Of a stretch of 64,000 nucleotides of DNA, positions 24,738 through 38,200 are shown piece after piece; positions within the stretch are counted from its first letter, which is position 1; every line of letters begins with the position of its first letter. Position numbers and translations under genes: made by a program. The notes beneath the pieces were generated by a model. That model worked only from the letters and a program-made list of their open reading frames with translations. It had not been told where the DNA came from and did not search any database. Source of the DNA: Diplosphaera chodatii (taxonomy: Eukaryota; Chlorophyta; Trebouxiophyceae; Prasiolales; Stichococcaceae); the NCBI GenBank assembly GCA_032358165.1, contig JAALGY010000054.1:1674001-1738000 (forward strand). Reading direction: 5' to 3'.

Positions 24738-25213
24738 GGCGGGGCTGCCTTCCTTGTGGTAGTTGCATTGGTTGCGGGCCGCCCATTCTGACGGGCAGCG
24801 CCTACGGCGTGTCACTTGCCTAGCGCCAAACTGGCCCGGCTGATGCAAAGGATTTAGTCGTTTGCCTAATAACGTGGACTCTGTCGTAGTTTCGAGCGTT
24901 GAAGTCTTCAATGAAGTTTGAGTATGTGTGTCTATGTGCCTCAGCAAGTGCAGTAAAGTCGAGTTCTACACACGCTGACGGCTGATTTCGAGATAGCTGC
25001 AGACACTTACATGATATGTGTCAGCAACATGGGACGTAATGTCAACAAAGTGATCAAGCCGCTCAGCATGAACACGTAACACCTCTGCAAATGACTGCCG
25101 AGTCTGGATGCAGAACACGCTACTGCGCTGGCTGGTGACGACGTGTCGCCGCCGCCCAGACGCGGGCCCAGGACATACATCCTGCGCTGAACAGCTCGAG
25201 GACAGCTGCGCGC
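24738..25213. other. Convergent intergenic region, unknown protein / GT31
   Basis: This gap should hold two facing 3' UTRs. A TTACA (TGTAA on the minus strand) at 25007 suits the GT31 transcript. I see no exon. Confidence 0.5.
25007..25011 (-). terminator. Putative TGTAA poly(A) signal
   Basis: TGTAA on the minus strand, about 200 bases past the GT31 stop codon. Confidence 0.45.
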
Positions 25214-27896
25214 TCACTCCCCAGCTGCTGCATCCTGCTGTTCTGAACCGCCATCCTGGTGCCACAGCACGGCGGGTGGCCGCGTCTGGCAGGCGGCAAA
25301 GCGCTCTGCCACATACCTCATCTTGGCAGGCGAGCTGATCTTGTGCAGCACCAGCCACGGGTTGGCGGAGCACACCCACTTGCCCATCCTGGGCTGCAAC
25401 AACAGTCACGAGCAAGCGCGTGAGCGTGGCTGCCTCACTGCGAGGGCTGCCGTTCTTTCGTCACATGCAGCATGCAGGCGTGCGGTTCGAGCATGGTCAG
25501 CCTGCATGCATGTCAACATGTGAAAGCCCGCACGGTCAGGTCCAGGGTGGGCGCTGTGCAGTTCCCGCCGTTGGCGGCATCGGTGCAGGCTCCCCGCTTC
25601 ACGCAGCAGGGGTGGCCGAACCTGCGCGTGCATGCTGGGCCAGCTATGATGATAGCGAGAATGTACGGCCTGCAGACAGACTGGTCGACAGGCAGTGGCA
25701 GAATGGCTCCAGGGAGCTCCTGGTCTGCCGACCACAGCAGCGGCGCCTGGCATGGTGTTCAACACACTTGGGCTGAGTATCAATGACAAGAGAAACCCAG
25801 ACGCACGTCCAGAACCGTTGGTGGTCAACAGTGCGCAGGTCCATCGCCATGAGCCAGGAGCCCATCGAAGCGTCCTCGATTGGGCTGAACTTCAGCCCAA
25901 TCCGCACCTGCGTTAAGGATGCATTGGATGCACGATCAGCAATGGCGCCCTACAGTATGCATACCAATAGCGGCAGCAAGCCAGTCAGTTGCAGGTGCTG
26001 GTGACAGTGACTCAGGTAGCTGTCTCAACCATGCACTCTGCCACATGCACTCTGCCAGAGAGCTTGCTGCAGCGCACGCGTGCCACTTTGCGTACCTGCA
26101 TGTGCAGCAGCATCGCAGCAACATCGCCAGAGAGGATGTAGCCGCCGCCGAGCGCGTACTTGGGGTATGACCGCAGCCCCGTGTGATTGAAGAAGTCTGC
26201 AGCAGCAATGCCTCATGCCACATATGGATCCTCGAGTACTCGTGCTGCGCTCATAACGACAGCTAGCTGGCGCCCTGCGCTCGTGTTGCTGTACTTCGCC
26301 TGATGTGCCCGCATCACGGCAGTGGAAGCACGATGCTGGTATGCAAAGAACAGCGAGTGTCATGCCGCACCTGTGTTGGCCCAGCGGTGGCCCGGGCGCA
26401 GCAGCACCTGCGACCCGATCGCCATGCGCCCCATGTACAGGCGCTCCCGCAGGCAGCCCTCGCTGACGCACCTGAACGGCCCGCACCAGTCCTGTCATGC
26501 ACCCGATGCCCGCCAGCTGGACCTCATGCAAGGTGGCGGGCTTGCACGACCAGCTGTATGTTGCCCTCTCGCTGAGGCAGGCACCTGCTACGCTGTGACA
26601 GGTGCACAAGGACGCAGAAACAGCTCCCGACCAATCAGTGCAGCGCAAACAGAATACAGATGTGCCGGCAGCTGGCCTGACTTCGACCCTGTCATCTCAA
26701 GTGCCATAACCACTATGCAGCAACACTCCTTCGTCTTCTCTTGCTCACCGCGACCACAATGTGAAGACAAGCCATGGTACGTTGACGAAGGCATCGTCGT
26801 CTGTCTTCATGATGAACCTGACATCGTACTGCGTGACGGCATACTGAAACTGCAGCAACCACAAGACGGATCACCATGATACCTGTCAAGCTGTTAGCGA
26901 ATAGGTGTCCAGTGTCACACAACGACTGCTGAGTTGAGCACGGTCCGCACACCAGGAAGAATGTCTTGAGCAAGATCGTCTGGTACGATGTGGCCTGATT
27001 CACTAAAATGATGTCGCCAGCGCCCACGATCTGCATACAACAGCATCACTTCGGCGGTGCACAGTACTGAATGTCTGTTGTGCATCAGGCTGTTGCGGTC
27101 ATCGAGGAGATGGCGTGGATGTTGGCAGCTATCTTGGCTGGGTGACGCGTGCCTCCTGCTGGACTGCTGGTGGTGTTGCCTCGTCCTGGCTCAGAATGAA
27201 GCGTGCTGCTGAGATGCTGGGCAGCTGCGCCTTGTCAGCCCATGTGTCACGCACCGCAGCTCTCCGCCTGCAGCAATGCATGCACATGCTAGCTGCATTG
27301 GTGCGGTATGGCCCGGCTGCATGTACTACATGGGCTGCATGTGCACATATATACAGGGACGCATGCAGGTGCCCTGGCAGCAGCATGGATCCAGAGACAG
27401 CGTCCGAACGGTGCAGCGGCAGCTCGCAACCACACCGGGCATCTTTGCCGCTGAGTAAGCCGATGAAGAGGAACAGCGGCGCCTTGCTTGACGAGCCGCT
27501 GCCCGGCTGGTCGCGCGCAGCACCAGCGGGCCCGCCAAGCTGCAGCACCCGGGGGTACTGATGTCCTGTGAGTTGACACAGAGCTCAGGTGCGCTGCTTG
27601 GATGCACCTGAACACCATGGCCATGCCAAACGGGCCAGATGATGCGCTGTACACAAATGATCAGATGCTGCACCAGCGGAGCCGGCTGCTGATGACGCTT
27701 CACCTGCATGTTGCCGCTCCGAAACGCGTTGCAGGCGGCCTTTTGATGATGTTTGGCCAGAGTGGCGGCTTGAAAGCGTCAGAAGCACCAGCAGCAGCAC
27801 GGCCGGCAAGACGGTCGACAACATCATACCACGGTGCCAGCCTCCCGCTCTCCTGGCTCGGCCCTGCGGGCTGTCGCCGTGCAGGAGTCGACTCAT
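25214..27896 (-). CDS. GT31 beta-1,3-galactosyltransferase-family glycosyltransferase
   Basis: This Golgi type II membrane enzyme probably transfers galactose or N-acetylglucosamine to glycoproteins or glycans. Ten exons join in phase: 27896-27674, 27565-27436, 27267-27147, 27030-26953, 26849-26749, 26471-26371, 26196-26096, 25907-25807, 25621-25534 and 25393-25214, for about 407 residues. The signal anchor is TVLPAVLLLVLLTL. GT31 landmarks in order: PLFLFIGLLSG, RRAAVRDTW, GDIILVN..TSYQTILLKT, the metal-binding IMKTDDDAFVNV (DxD), YPKYALGGGYILSGDVAAML, and LKFSPIEDASMGSWLM. A cysteine-rich segment (PCCVKRGACTDAANGGNC) precedes the last conserved stretch, WVCSANPWLVLHKI. It is complete. Exact donor and acceptor cannot be read from sequence. 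Confidence 0.92.
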
Positions 27897-28485
27897 ACCA
27901 TGCCGACGCTGTTCAATATGGTTTCAAGCACCTGATAAGGCCTCAGGTGCAAAGAAATTCTATGCTGCACCCCTTGGCCTCCGTCTTTGTGGCTGACAAC
28001 GTGCACACTGCCCGAGTGTCTCAGCCTCGACGCAATTTGTTGATTATTGCCATCTTGCAACGCAATACCATCTATACTGGAAGGCAATTTGCGTATTGAT
28101 GTTCCGTAAGCTGCCAGATTTGTGGCGCCCCGTTGTGGCTGCACACGAACACGCGCCCGGCACAAGCCTTGTGGAGGCAACACTGGACCTGCGAAGTGCC
28201 TCGTTATGAGTTGAAGGCACCTTGACGCTGTTCTAAGGCTGTGGCGTGTGATCAAACGCAGTAGATTCTGAGTTCACAGTGCGCTGAGTTTCGCCGTGCA
28301 TGAAGTTCTTCAAGACCTTCTGCCACGTGGTGCAGATGTAGATGCGCCAGAAGTCGGTGCTACCCCGGTGGGTAACGGAGGTGACTGACTGAATACCTGG
28401 TGCAATGTGCAGCATTCGAGTGCTGCAGTGTCACAAGCAAGAGAGGCTTTGATCGATATTGGCCTGCCGCCCCTGGCCTGCACCA
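27897..28485. other. Intergenic region, GT31 promoter side / NOP14 3' end
   Basis: This gap separates two minus-strand genes and should hold the NOP14 3' UTR and the GT31 promoter. I see no exon or repeat. Confidence 0.5.
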
Positions 28486-31400
28486 TCACTTCTTGTGTCT
28501 TTTCTTCCAGAGGCCGCCCTGGCCGCCCGACTTCATGTCCGCCTCCAGCTGCTCCAGCATGGCGAAGCCCGCGCGCCGCTGCGTGCGCCTCTCCGCCTTG
28601 CCCGCGCCCCGCTCCTGTGCACAGCAACAACTTCGGTCCAGCGCACTTCCTGCAGCCTCGTCTGGCTGGGGGCCAGACCACCATGTTGGGTGGTGAGAGC
28701 CATCAGGAAGCAGGAAGCAGTGCCGCCAGGGCTGCGGAGTGGGCGCGCACCTTCTCGCGCTCGGCGTCGAGGAAGGCGGCGTCCTTGCGCAGCTCCCGCA
28801 TCGCCCCCCGCCGCTCCTTCTGCACCTGCCGCTTGAGCCGCTTGGTCGCCGCCCGCTCCCTGTGACGCAGCGCACAGACTCGTGTCCCAACAGGAATTTG
28901 TGCCCGTACATGCTGATGCTCTGGCGGCGACCAGCTGACGCTGGTGCATATCTTGTGCTGCCCAGCTGCTGCTGCGGCAGTGTCCAGTGCTTTCGACACC
29001 AGAAATTGTGCGCCGATGCGATGCCCCTGTGGGCCTGATGCAGTGTCATCCATGCTTGACGAGCAGCCGCATCTGAGGACCAGCACAGTTCATGTCACCC
29101 TGCCAGCAGGTCACTGCTCGGTACCTGTCGGGGTCGAAGTCTTTGCCGGCGACGTAGTCGTCCTCGAAACGCGGGTTGTAGAGCTTCACTGCGGCTGCCT
29201 TGTCGGCCTTGCGGACCAGCGGCCGCCGCGCCGCCACTGCTGCCGCCGACTTGGCCTGTATGTCCGCAAGCGTCGAGGCCCGCAGGCCTTCAAGCCCCTG
29301 CACACAGACAGCACACAGTGCTCTGCAGGGTCTGCAGCCAACGTCACCTTATGAGAGGGTGATCCATGCAGTCGAGGCCCTGCCCTGGTGTCGGTGGGGG
29401 CGGCTGCCAACTGCAATGTGGTTTGACAAGCAGGTTCCCCATGTTCGGATGTGGGTCCTGTGACTCACATCGTGTGCAGCAGTCACGGCGGCCAGCCTGT
29501 CCAGGGCAGCAGCCGCGGGCTGGAAAAGCTCGGGGAATGCGGGCGACTGCTGCAGGTCCTGCGCCATGCGGCCCAGCAGCTGCACTGCCGCCGCCAGGGC
29601 GCTGACCGCAAACTCCTGCAAGTCCATGATGTATGCTGTGGGTCAGTCGGAGTGTCTGGCGAGCACTGATGTTTGCAAACAAACCCAGCAGCCGGCGAAT
29701 GAGGGGCCGATCCTGCCGGATCTGAGGAGCATGTCCAATGGCAAGGGAAAGGGTGTACCGGGGAGCTGAGCTGCGAGTCGTCCTGACTGGCGCCCAGGAC
29801 GGCTGACAGCCGCAGGGGCTGCACCTCCGAATGGACGCCACCTGTACCCGTGGCTGCCTGCCGCGGTTGCGGCCGCAGCACGCTGTCTGCTGTCCCTGAA
29901 GCACAAAGTGGCACACGAAACTCAATTGGTCCTTCCTCCTAGGGCAGCAGGAAGCCTTCACTCACAAGTTTAGATACTGGAACCGACACCTTCGAATGGG
30001 ATGGAGCCCGCCATGCTGACCAGCAGGTTAAAGACCATGAGCGCACCCTCGGCAGCGTCTGCCAGCAGGTCGGTCACGAAGTTCAGCGCCTCTGGAGCGA
30101 AGCGTCCGCCGGCGGCGGCGCCCGCGTGCGCGAGCCCCGCCAGCAGCAGCCCCAGCGCCGCGTGGCGGGGCGTCACCACCGGGCAGGCCGCCAGGTATGC
30201 CCCTGCATTGTCAGGCCTGGAACTTGGATGAGGCTGTACACTGCACTGTGATGCGCAAAGGCGTGCGCCAGGCGAGCTAGCTCTGAGCGAGGGTGATGAG
30301 CAGCTTGGGGTATTACAGAGTCAGTTGCACCGCACAGCACCCATGGCAAGCATTGTAAGCGACCTCTGAGAAAGGTCAGCGGAAAGCGAAGCAATGTTGC
30401 AGAATCGAACAGTAGGGCGTGACCCTGTTTGCATCATGCTCTCATGTGAGCAGGATGTTGGGGCTCGCCTGTGAGCAGGGCGGCGGGGGTGGCCACGGGG
30501 TGGCGCTTGTCGGACAGCGGGAAGGTGGCGCCCCACAGCCGCAGCGCCAGCACCCCGGCGCCGCCCGGCCACCCATAGTCATTCCCCTCCCTGCAGTTGC
30601 AGATCTTTCGCTGTGCACTGGGGCCAACACCAAGCTTGGCGGTCTCCACTGCTGTCTGACACTTCGTGTGAGGCGTGCGCATGCGGCGAAGCCTCAAATA
30701 CCGACCGCGGCCGTGCGCACCCGGGGTCCCTCAGGGCCGCCGCCAGTCGCTGCTGCGCGCGGCCCAGCCGTGCGCGGGCCAGCGTGGCGGCGTAGAAGGG
30801 CACCTCCGCCGCCGCCGCCACCAGCGCGGGCGTCAGCGCGTCCAGGTGGCCCAGCCGCGGCGGCCGCGCCCCCGCCAGCTCTACAAAGTGCTGCACCAGG
30901 AAGCCGTACAGCAGCTGCAGGGCACAACAAGCAAGCGCATCAGCGATCGGGACTTCAGACCACTGTACGCCAACCTGCGACACTTAGTCAACAGCAGGTT
31001 CTTACTTCGTGTCAAGTGCGACTGTACACGGTTGCCAGCACAACATTGACTCGGGCAAAAGCCTTCCAGACTGCACTTCAATGAGCCGACCTGGAGGCCG
31101 CGGCGGTTGTCGGCCGCCAGGGCCGCGGCGTTCGCCCCGCGGATGCGGCTGACGATGAGCGGCAGGTCAGCCGCCGGGCGGCCGCGCATCAGGGCTGAGA
31201 ACTCCTCATACGTCTTGGGCGCATCCGGCACAAAGGAAACATCAAGCGGCCCCGTGAGCTGTGGCGCCCTGCCCTGCAGCACGAAGCACACCAGGCGTCC
31301 ATCATACAAACCCTGCATCATGTAATCACTGCAGCACTGGCCTTCAACATGTGCCATCATTGCACCTGGCATGCCAGAGGCTTGGCTGAGACAGCGTCTG

Positions 31401-34400
31401 CTTGCGAGATCCCGTCAACTTGAGCCCTCAGTCCAAGCATCTCTTCCCACCTGCCGCCTGGCCTGTGGCTGCTCCGCTGCGGTGGAAGCGTCGGCATCAG
31501 ACCGGCGCCGCGCCTCGAGCGCCGCCCCTCCCTGCTCCTGTGCATCCCCATCTCGCCGATGAGGAGCGCTCTGCCCTACCGCAGGCGACCTGCCGGCTGC
31601 TTCCCTGCCGGCCGCTGCTGCTGCTGCTACTGCTGGCTCGGCGGCTGTGTCTGCATCCGCGTCTGCACCATCGTCTGCTCCTTCGTCCTGGGAGCTGCCG
31701 GCCTCGTCTTCTGATCCCGACGCGTCCTCCTCTCCTGAAGACGTGTCCTCCTCGTCTCCGCTGCCGTCTGCTGCGGCCAGCTCTGCCGCACTCTGCTTAC
31801 TGGGCTGGATGCCGTGCTTCTGAAGCAGCGCGGCTGACACTTGTCTGCAGGGGATGCGAGCACAAGTGTTGTGACCGCATGTTTACGGGGTGCCCAGCTA
31901 TGCTCCTGGTCCTCCCGCCTCCAGACTGATCTCATTGCCGAGGCACGGCAGAGACCTTGTACAGGGATGTTGCTTCGACCCTGGGCATTGTATTGTATCG
32001 TCTGGGACAGAAGAGAACAGGTACACTCACACAGGTAACCTCGTGTCCCAGGCGTGAAGCTGACCATCTCCTTTTGGACGCCATGACAGTATGCTGTGCA
32101 CAGCCCTTTCATGTCGAATCTGACAAATGTAAAGCCGACGATGTTCATTGCCTTGCCGGGTCAGACGCCACTTTGCCGGCAAAGTGGCAAAACCCTCACC
32201 TGAGGCGAGCCTGCAGCTCGTGGTCGCCCGCTGCGCGCTCCCGTTGCCGCCGCTGCAGCGGGCCCGCACCCCCGCCCTCCGATTCGTCCTCACTGCCGCT
32301 GCCGGGCTCCTCGTCCCCGCTGCTGCTGCCGGCGGCAAAGTCGTCGTCCAGGTCATCGCCGCCCCCCTCGCCAGCTGTTATATGCACCTCCTGCTGGTCC
32401 TGCAGCAGCCATTGGGGCCTAGTGCTCAGTAGTGTCAATAGCACAAACAGAATGTGTTGAGTTCGGTGCAGGCAGGCTACTGCGCCCCTCACGCATGTCT
32501 GCCGCCAAGCCATCAAGAAAGCTGCACAGCCAAACAGCTGGGAGGGAGCCGCACCGTGCGGGCGGCCTTGTGGCGCCGCAGGGCATAGCCCCCCAGGGGC
32601 GCCGCCGCATCGTCCACGTCCGACCCGGAGTCGTCGCCGCCCGCACCCCGCATGCGCTTCAGCCGCTGCCGCTCCAGCGCCTGCCACCCAAAACACCCCC
32701 GCTCACAGGATGCAGCTCCTCTGCCGTTGGGTGCGCACAGCAGCGCGCTTGGAGCTCCACTGCCCCGAAGCCCCATGAGTTGGTGCGCTTGCTGGATTTG
32801 CCAACCAGGAGCAAGGCGGGAACCGCTTGGTGCATCAGCACAGAGGGTCCCACCTCCAGGCGCAGGCGCTCCAGGTCGGCGAGCTCCTCGGAGGTGCGGG
32901 TGCGCTCCCCCGCCGCCCCGCGCGCCGCCCACGTCAGCTCCCGCCGCATGCGGTCGAACCGCGCCTCCTCCGGCCCCTGCTGTATCGTCTTCGGGTCGCT
33001 GCGCAGCAGGTGCACAGGCAGGAACCTTCAAATTCGAGCTGGATTGGACCAGGGTGTTCAGCGCTTCACAAATCCTCTGCAGCAGATAGTGGGATAGTGA
33101 ACTCGGTCTCACTGCAGTACGAGCACGGCCGTCAACCTAAGCTCCTTGACCTTGGCCTTGCATGTGTGCCAATGGACATGACGATGGTCTTGAGGCGCGA
33201 CATGCTCAGTGTCATGTAAGACTCTGCCGACTGCTGGTGCATGCTCTGCGAACAGCTGCACACGGGAGCGTTGACAAGCCTCACATCTTCTCGCCCTTCG
33301 GGCGCAGGATGCCCTGCAGCAGGGCGCCGTCCCTCAGCTCCCGAAAGGTCGCATCCAGCTGCTCAGTCGCCGTCAGGTCCTCCTCCCGCTGCTGCTGGCG
33401 CTCCGCCTTGCCCGCCTTGCTCTTCGCGATCAGCTCCTCCATCACCTGGCCCAATGTAAGGGAACGACCTTCAGTGTGTTGTGGCAGCCCGGAGAGGGCA
33501 CAGAAGAGCCTAGCTGACACCGCCTGCCTAGTCCAACAAGTCTGTAGACTGTTTTGGGGGTGACGCCCTCCACGCATGCAGCAGTCAGCTGTTGCATCAC
33601 TAGACCTGCAACAGACCTGCCCGGTGCACGCACCTCCTTCTTCGTCTTCGGCCGCTCCGCTTCACCCGATGCACCGCCGGGCGCCTTGCGCACGAAGCCG
33701 CCGCCAAAGTGCAGCGCCTCTGTGGCCTCAGCATCAAGCGCCGCATCGGCCTCGCTGTCACTCCCCGACCCGGCGCCTGCAGGAGAGCTTTGCGTGCCAC
33801 TCAGCGCGGGGTCGACCGCGCAGCAAGCCACTAGTGGTCCATCATATCTGCCACTGAACCAGCAATGTCATGCAGAGCGACAGCATGGCATGTGCACCTG
33901 GGAAGGTGTCGAACTCTGAGAGCGAGCGCCCCATGTGCGTGAGGCCCTCGCCGGCGCCCTCGTCACCGTCCTCGTCTGGCAGCTGGAATCTGCTCGAAGC
34001 AGCATCCTGCATGGGGGATGAAATGCTTACACGGGCGCTAAAACCGATATGCGTGTGGAGTTGCTTCCACCTATATCATGTTGGTCTTGGCAGGTATCTT
34101 GGCCACTGCTGAGTACCTTGATGCGCTGCTTCTGAAAGCGCATGACCGCCTTCTCCTCGGCAGTCAACTCGTCATCGTCCTCTGCATGCCGAGACAACTG
34201 CCATGAAAGCTAGCCTGCTGTCGCACGGTTGCATGTATGCAATCGCGTCTCCGTCCACATCAAAAGCATCAAGTTGCCTACCGCCAAACCGGCGATCGAC
34301 GAAGCTGTTGGCCTTGCGCAGCTGCTTGTACTCCACAAGCAGCGTGTCCTTGCGCTGCACGCATTGCAAAGGACCAAGTCATCATGCGCCGTCCGACTGC

Positions 34401-34681
34401 GGCATAACCTCTCTTGTTGAAAGAAGGCATGGGTGCGTATGTTTTAAGTATCGATGCGCCAGTTGCAGTCATGGCAGGCCCTCGCGTACCCTCTGATTTG
34501 CCTGGCTGCGGGCCTGCAGTTTGCTTTTGGGGCCGCCCTTCTCCCGCTTGCCCAGAATGTTGAACTTCTTGCGGGCATGAAGGAGCTCGAAGGGGTTGGG
34601 GGCTGGTGTCTGAGCATCGTTTGGCCGTCCTCGATGCCTGCCCCCTGGCGCTGCCGACCGCTTTTTGCCTCCTTTGCCCAT
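28486..34681 (-). CDS. NOP14: Nucleolar protein 14 (NOP14), 40S ribosome biogenesis
   Basis: NOP14 is a component of the small-subunit processome needed for 18S rRNA maturation. Nineteen exons join in phase, from 34681-34490, 34354-34282 and 34181-34117 to 29297-29125, 28859-28751 and 28614-28486, for about 985 residues. Family landmarks: NPFELLHARKKFNILGKR at the N-terminus, KANSFVDRRFGG, LTHMGRSLSEFD, LHFGGGFVRK with KTKKEVMEELIAKSK, the central PKTYEEFSALMRGR, YNPRFEDDYVAGKDFDPDRE, and the C-terminal basic coil KRLKRQVQKERRGAMRELRK. Long Ser/Asp/Glu-rich acidic insertions (exons 9 and 10, 31451-32399) make it longer than typical. The intron starting at 30468 uses a GC donor. It is divergent from the FHA-PHD gene. 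Confidence 0.95.
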
Positions 34682-35276
34682 TGCGCGGGCGCCGGCTACT
34701 CAGACATCATGCAATGTTGCGGACCGGCAACAGCGACTGTCCCGACCGATACCAGCGCTAGTTCAGAAGTATCCGCACCGCACAATTGCAGTACAGAAGG
34801 CATGATGGTGCACACGCTGCGCAGGACATGCCCCGCTGCCAACCTGCCTGACCGGTTACGTAATCCATAAACCCTAAGAGCCACAAACTACCGCACGACA
34901 GTTCTGCACTTGGTCCTGCGTGCAGTGACACAAAGCGTCACTTGCAGCGGTGCTGGCTCCGCGCGGGGCTTGCAAGGGCATATGCAAGGACCTTGATCGC
35001 CGTTCCGCGGCCGCGGTGACTCGTGCAGCCTGTCAGCAGGTGACAGCTACAGGCATCCCAACATCAAGTTCCCTGATCTTGCAGGGCAGGTCTACACATA
35101 CTGCTTGCACACGGCTCGCTTGTACATCATACAAAGCTTGCAAATGCTGCGCTGTCAGCACGGCATACACAGTGATGGAACATTTTGTGGGAACCGGTTT
35201 GCACCACCAGCCTGATAGCCCAACCGAACGTCGCAGGTTGCATCTTGTGCACATGCTTTAGCAAAAAAGCATCAGC
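34682..35276. promoter_or_regulatory. Divergent intergenic region, NOP14 / FHA-PHD gene
   Basis: These 595 bases separate two divergent start codons and should carry both promoters. No element is recognised. Confidence 0.4.
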
Positions 35277-38200
35277 ATGGCGGCCGTGGAGCTTGCCAGC
35301 TGCTGGGGCCGCCTGTTGATCCCTGGCACGGATGGCGCTGAGGACTTGGTGTACAGCATCGAGAAGTCACTGACAGTCATTGGCAGGTAGGCTTATGTCT
35401 TGACCGCATTGGAATGCGGAGAAACAACGCGAGTGCCGTGATGGCTGCGCTTATGATCCTGCTATGATGCCTCTCTGCGCAGTCGACAGTGCACAGCATG
35501 TCACATTGCTGCATGATGGCGCAGGGACCAGAAGTGCGACATCCGCATTGTGAACCGGGAGGTGTCGCGAAAGCATGTGCAGCTGGAGGTCGACACGGAC
35601 ACGGGCTGCGTGACGCTGTCCAGCCTGGGCCGCGAGCCGGTCAGCGTCAACGGCGAGCCGGCGCCCAGCCCCATTGAGCTGTTCAGCGGCGATCAGATCG
35701 AGGTGCTTGGCAGATCCGGCATGACAGCACATACTATGCACGCCGTGCAGCCTATACGCCAATCCATGTGCACGCGAGCAATGCTGTTGAGAGGTTATCA
35801 GGGCCGTTGGGGTGCACGCACTGAATTTGCACAAGGCCGCTGCTGGAGGTGCCAGGACTACAAGTGCGGGGTGATGGCATCCCCCCATCTGCCGCGCTAG
35901 ATTTACTGGACGGAGGCCATGGTGTACACAGGTGCATCTGGAGGGGCGGTCGCGGCTGCTGGTGTTTGAGACGGACAGCGATGAGACGGTGGTGCTGGCG
36001 CCCTCCGGCCGCCGGCCCCTCGCGCAGCAGGACGTCAATAACGCCTGCACCGGGCCGCTGACCATTGGTGAACAGTGTGCCTGCTTCCGGAAGTGACCGA
36101 CACTATACGAATTCCAAGACCAAGCACATGTGGCAGCTCTGCCCAGTCACTGGGCCATTCTGTGCATGACACCATGTTGTGATGCAGGCATGGGGCTAGC
36201 CGTCAAGAGGGCATCCACCAGGAAGCGCGGCAGATCCGCTGACCAGAATGCAGAGGATCTGCCGCCGCGCAAGACGCCTCGCTCCTCGACACGCTCGACA
36301 GCCAGCAGGGCTGCAGCCCCTCCGCCGCCGCCGCCGCCACCCCCTCTGGGCGACCTCCTGAAGAAGGTGACTATTGTCGGGATGACGTGTTGCGCGTCTG
36401 TGTGCTTGCCCGGCTTCGTGGCCGGGCAACTGCTAAGGTCGAAGGAGGATGCCTGCTGGCTGATCCTGGGTTCCTTCTCCATGCATGCCTGCGGGTGGCA
36501 GGTTCGTTGTGCCATGCGCAGGCAGCTCGACCCAGGCCAGCACCGCTGGCTGAGAAGCCGGCTGGCGCGACCGCCCCGGGCAGACTTGATCCTGTCGAGC
36601 TCCAGAATGCCCTCAAGGTAGGCATGGCACGTGCAACAACCTGGGCAGACAGGATGACCCTTCAATGCCTTGTGTGTCATGGCCCGCAGACTTTTTGTGA
36701 CAGCAAGACTGGGCGGAATGCTGCCAAATGCGAGTGTAAACCCTTGTGGGCATTTGCCACAGGCTGGCATTGCTGGACTGAGGAAACCCACCGCTGCCGC
36801 TGCTGCCAAGACTCGGGCAACGCCGCAAGGGGCCAAGAAGGCAGCATTTGTGCCAGATTCCCAGGAGCTCGTCAAACTTCGCGCACGTGAGCTTGTGGTC
36901 CTGTGGATGTGTGGACTTGATGGCTGCACACCGTGCTCCCCGACAGCAGGGCGCACAGACAGCGAATGTTCCACCGCACCCCCCGCAGGCCTGCGGAAGA
37001 CGTCCGAGGGGGACGCCGGTGGCGCAGGCCGCGGCGCCTACTGCGACTTCCTCGGCAAGGGCGCGTCCCCGGCGCCGCCGGCCGCGAAGAGCCCCGCCGT
37101 GCTCGCGCAGAGGGCGCCCACCCCGCGCTCCGCCCGACGCGCTGCCGCCCGCAAGTCCTCCCTGTCCAGCACGTCCCAGGCCACCCGGTCGCTCGCGGTG
37201 CCCGCCGTCACCGCAGCCCGCCGCTCGCCGTCGCTGTCATCGTGGGTCGGCCAGGCGCCATTGCCACGACGGTCGTCCGGAGGGCCTCTGGCCGCTGAGC
37301 CTGCGGTGGCGGCGAGCGCTGGCGTGGATGGGCAGATGGCAGAGCAGCCAGCGGCAGCAGGCGGCAGTCATGCAGCTGACGCGGCTGCGGCGGATGCTGG
37401 GGATGAGGATGCATCTGTCGGCGGCAAGCGACTGCGGCCGGCTAACAGGCGGAAGACCGTCCGCTTCAGCCTCCCTCTTGCAGGTGCTCAAGTTCTCCTT
37501 TGCGCTGAACAGCATGGCATGCATTGCAACGGCACAATGGAACAGCTTGACATGGCGCACGGCTTCCTTACGGACGTCACTGACTGATGATGCCGTGCAG
37601 TGCTGAGCTCTCCGGAGGGCGTCCCCCGAGATGTGACCTTCGACCTGAGCGATGCTACCATGCAGCAGGCTGGCGAGGTGTGCTGTCTCGGTTGCACAGG
37701 CACCCTGCTTGATTGATACTGATTATGGCTTGGGTCTGCCCAGCACCGGCTGATACCAGCAGTGTTTTACAAGTGGCTGTGACGCGTCCTCGCTTGAAGG
37801 TGCTGCCTTGTCTCACAGATTGTGCATGTGGAGGCTGACAACACCATGGCCATCTCAGCCTGGGCAATGGGCTCTGGCAGCGCAACACCAGTTGCTGCAG
37901 AGGTGCATGCTGCTGCCCTTGTTGTATGCAAGCTGTCCCTGCCCTTCGGGTGTGTCACTGAGCGCGTGATGATTTTGTGGATTCCCCTTCTGGAGCCGTG
38001 GCTCTGACAGAACGTATTCGTATTCTGACGCTCACATCTGGCAGCGCGCACGCCTGCAACGTCTGCATCGACCCATGAACCTTGAGACTTGCACTTGTGA
38101 AATGCACCTGGTCTGCCTACACAGCAGGGCCACTCGCCAAGCGCGATGCGGCGGCGCTCTGCTACAGGGTCACCCGCGCTGCCGCACATCCCGGAGGACC

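Noticed and set aside
29690..29758. An extra NOP14 exon encoding RQDRPLIRRLLGLF
   Set aside because: Its phases do not match the flanking exons, while joining 29759 directly to 29615 keeps the frame and the family pattern.
35901..35921. A 21-base microexon in the FHA gene
   Set aside because: It would leave a 10-base intron, which cannot splice; direct joining of 35702 to 35932 gives a better FHA end (GDQIEVHLEGR).
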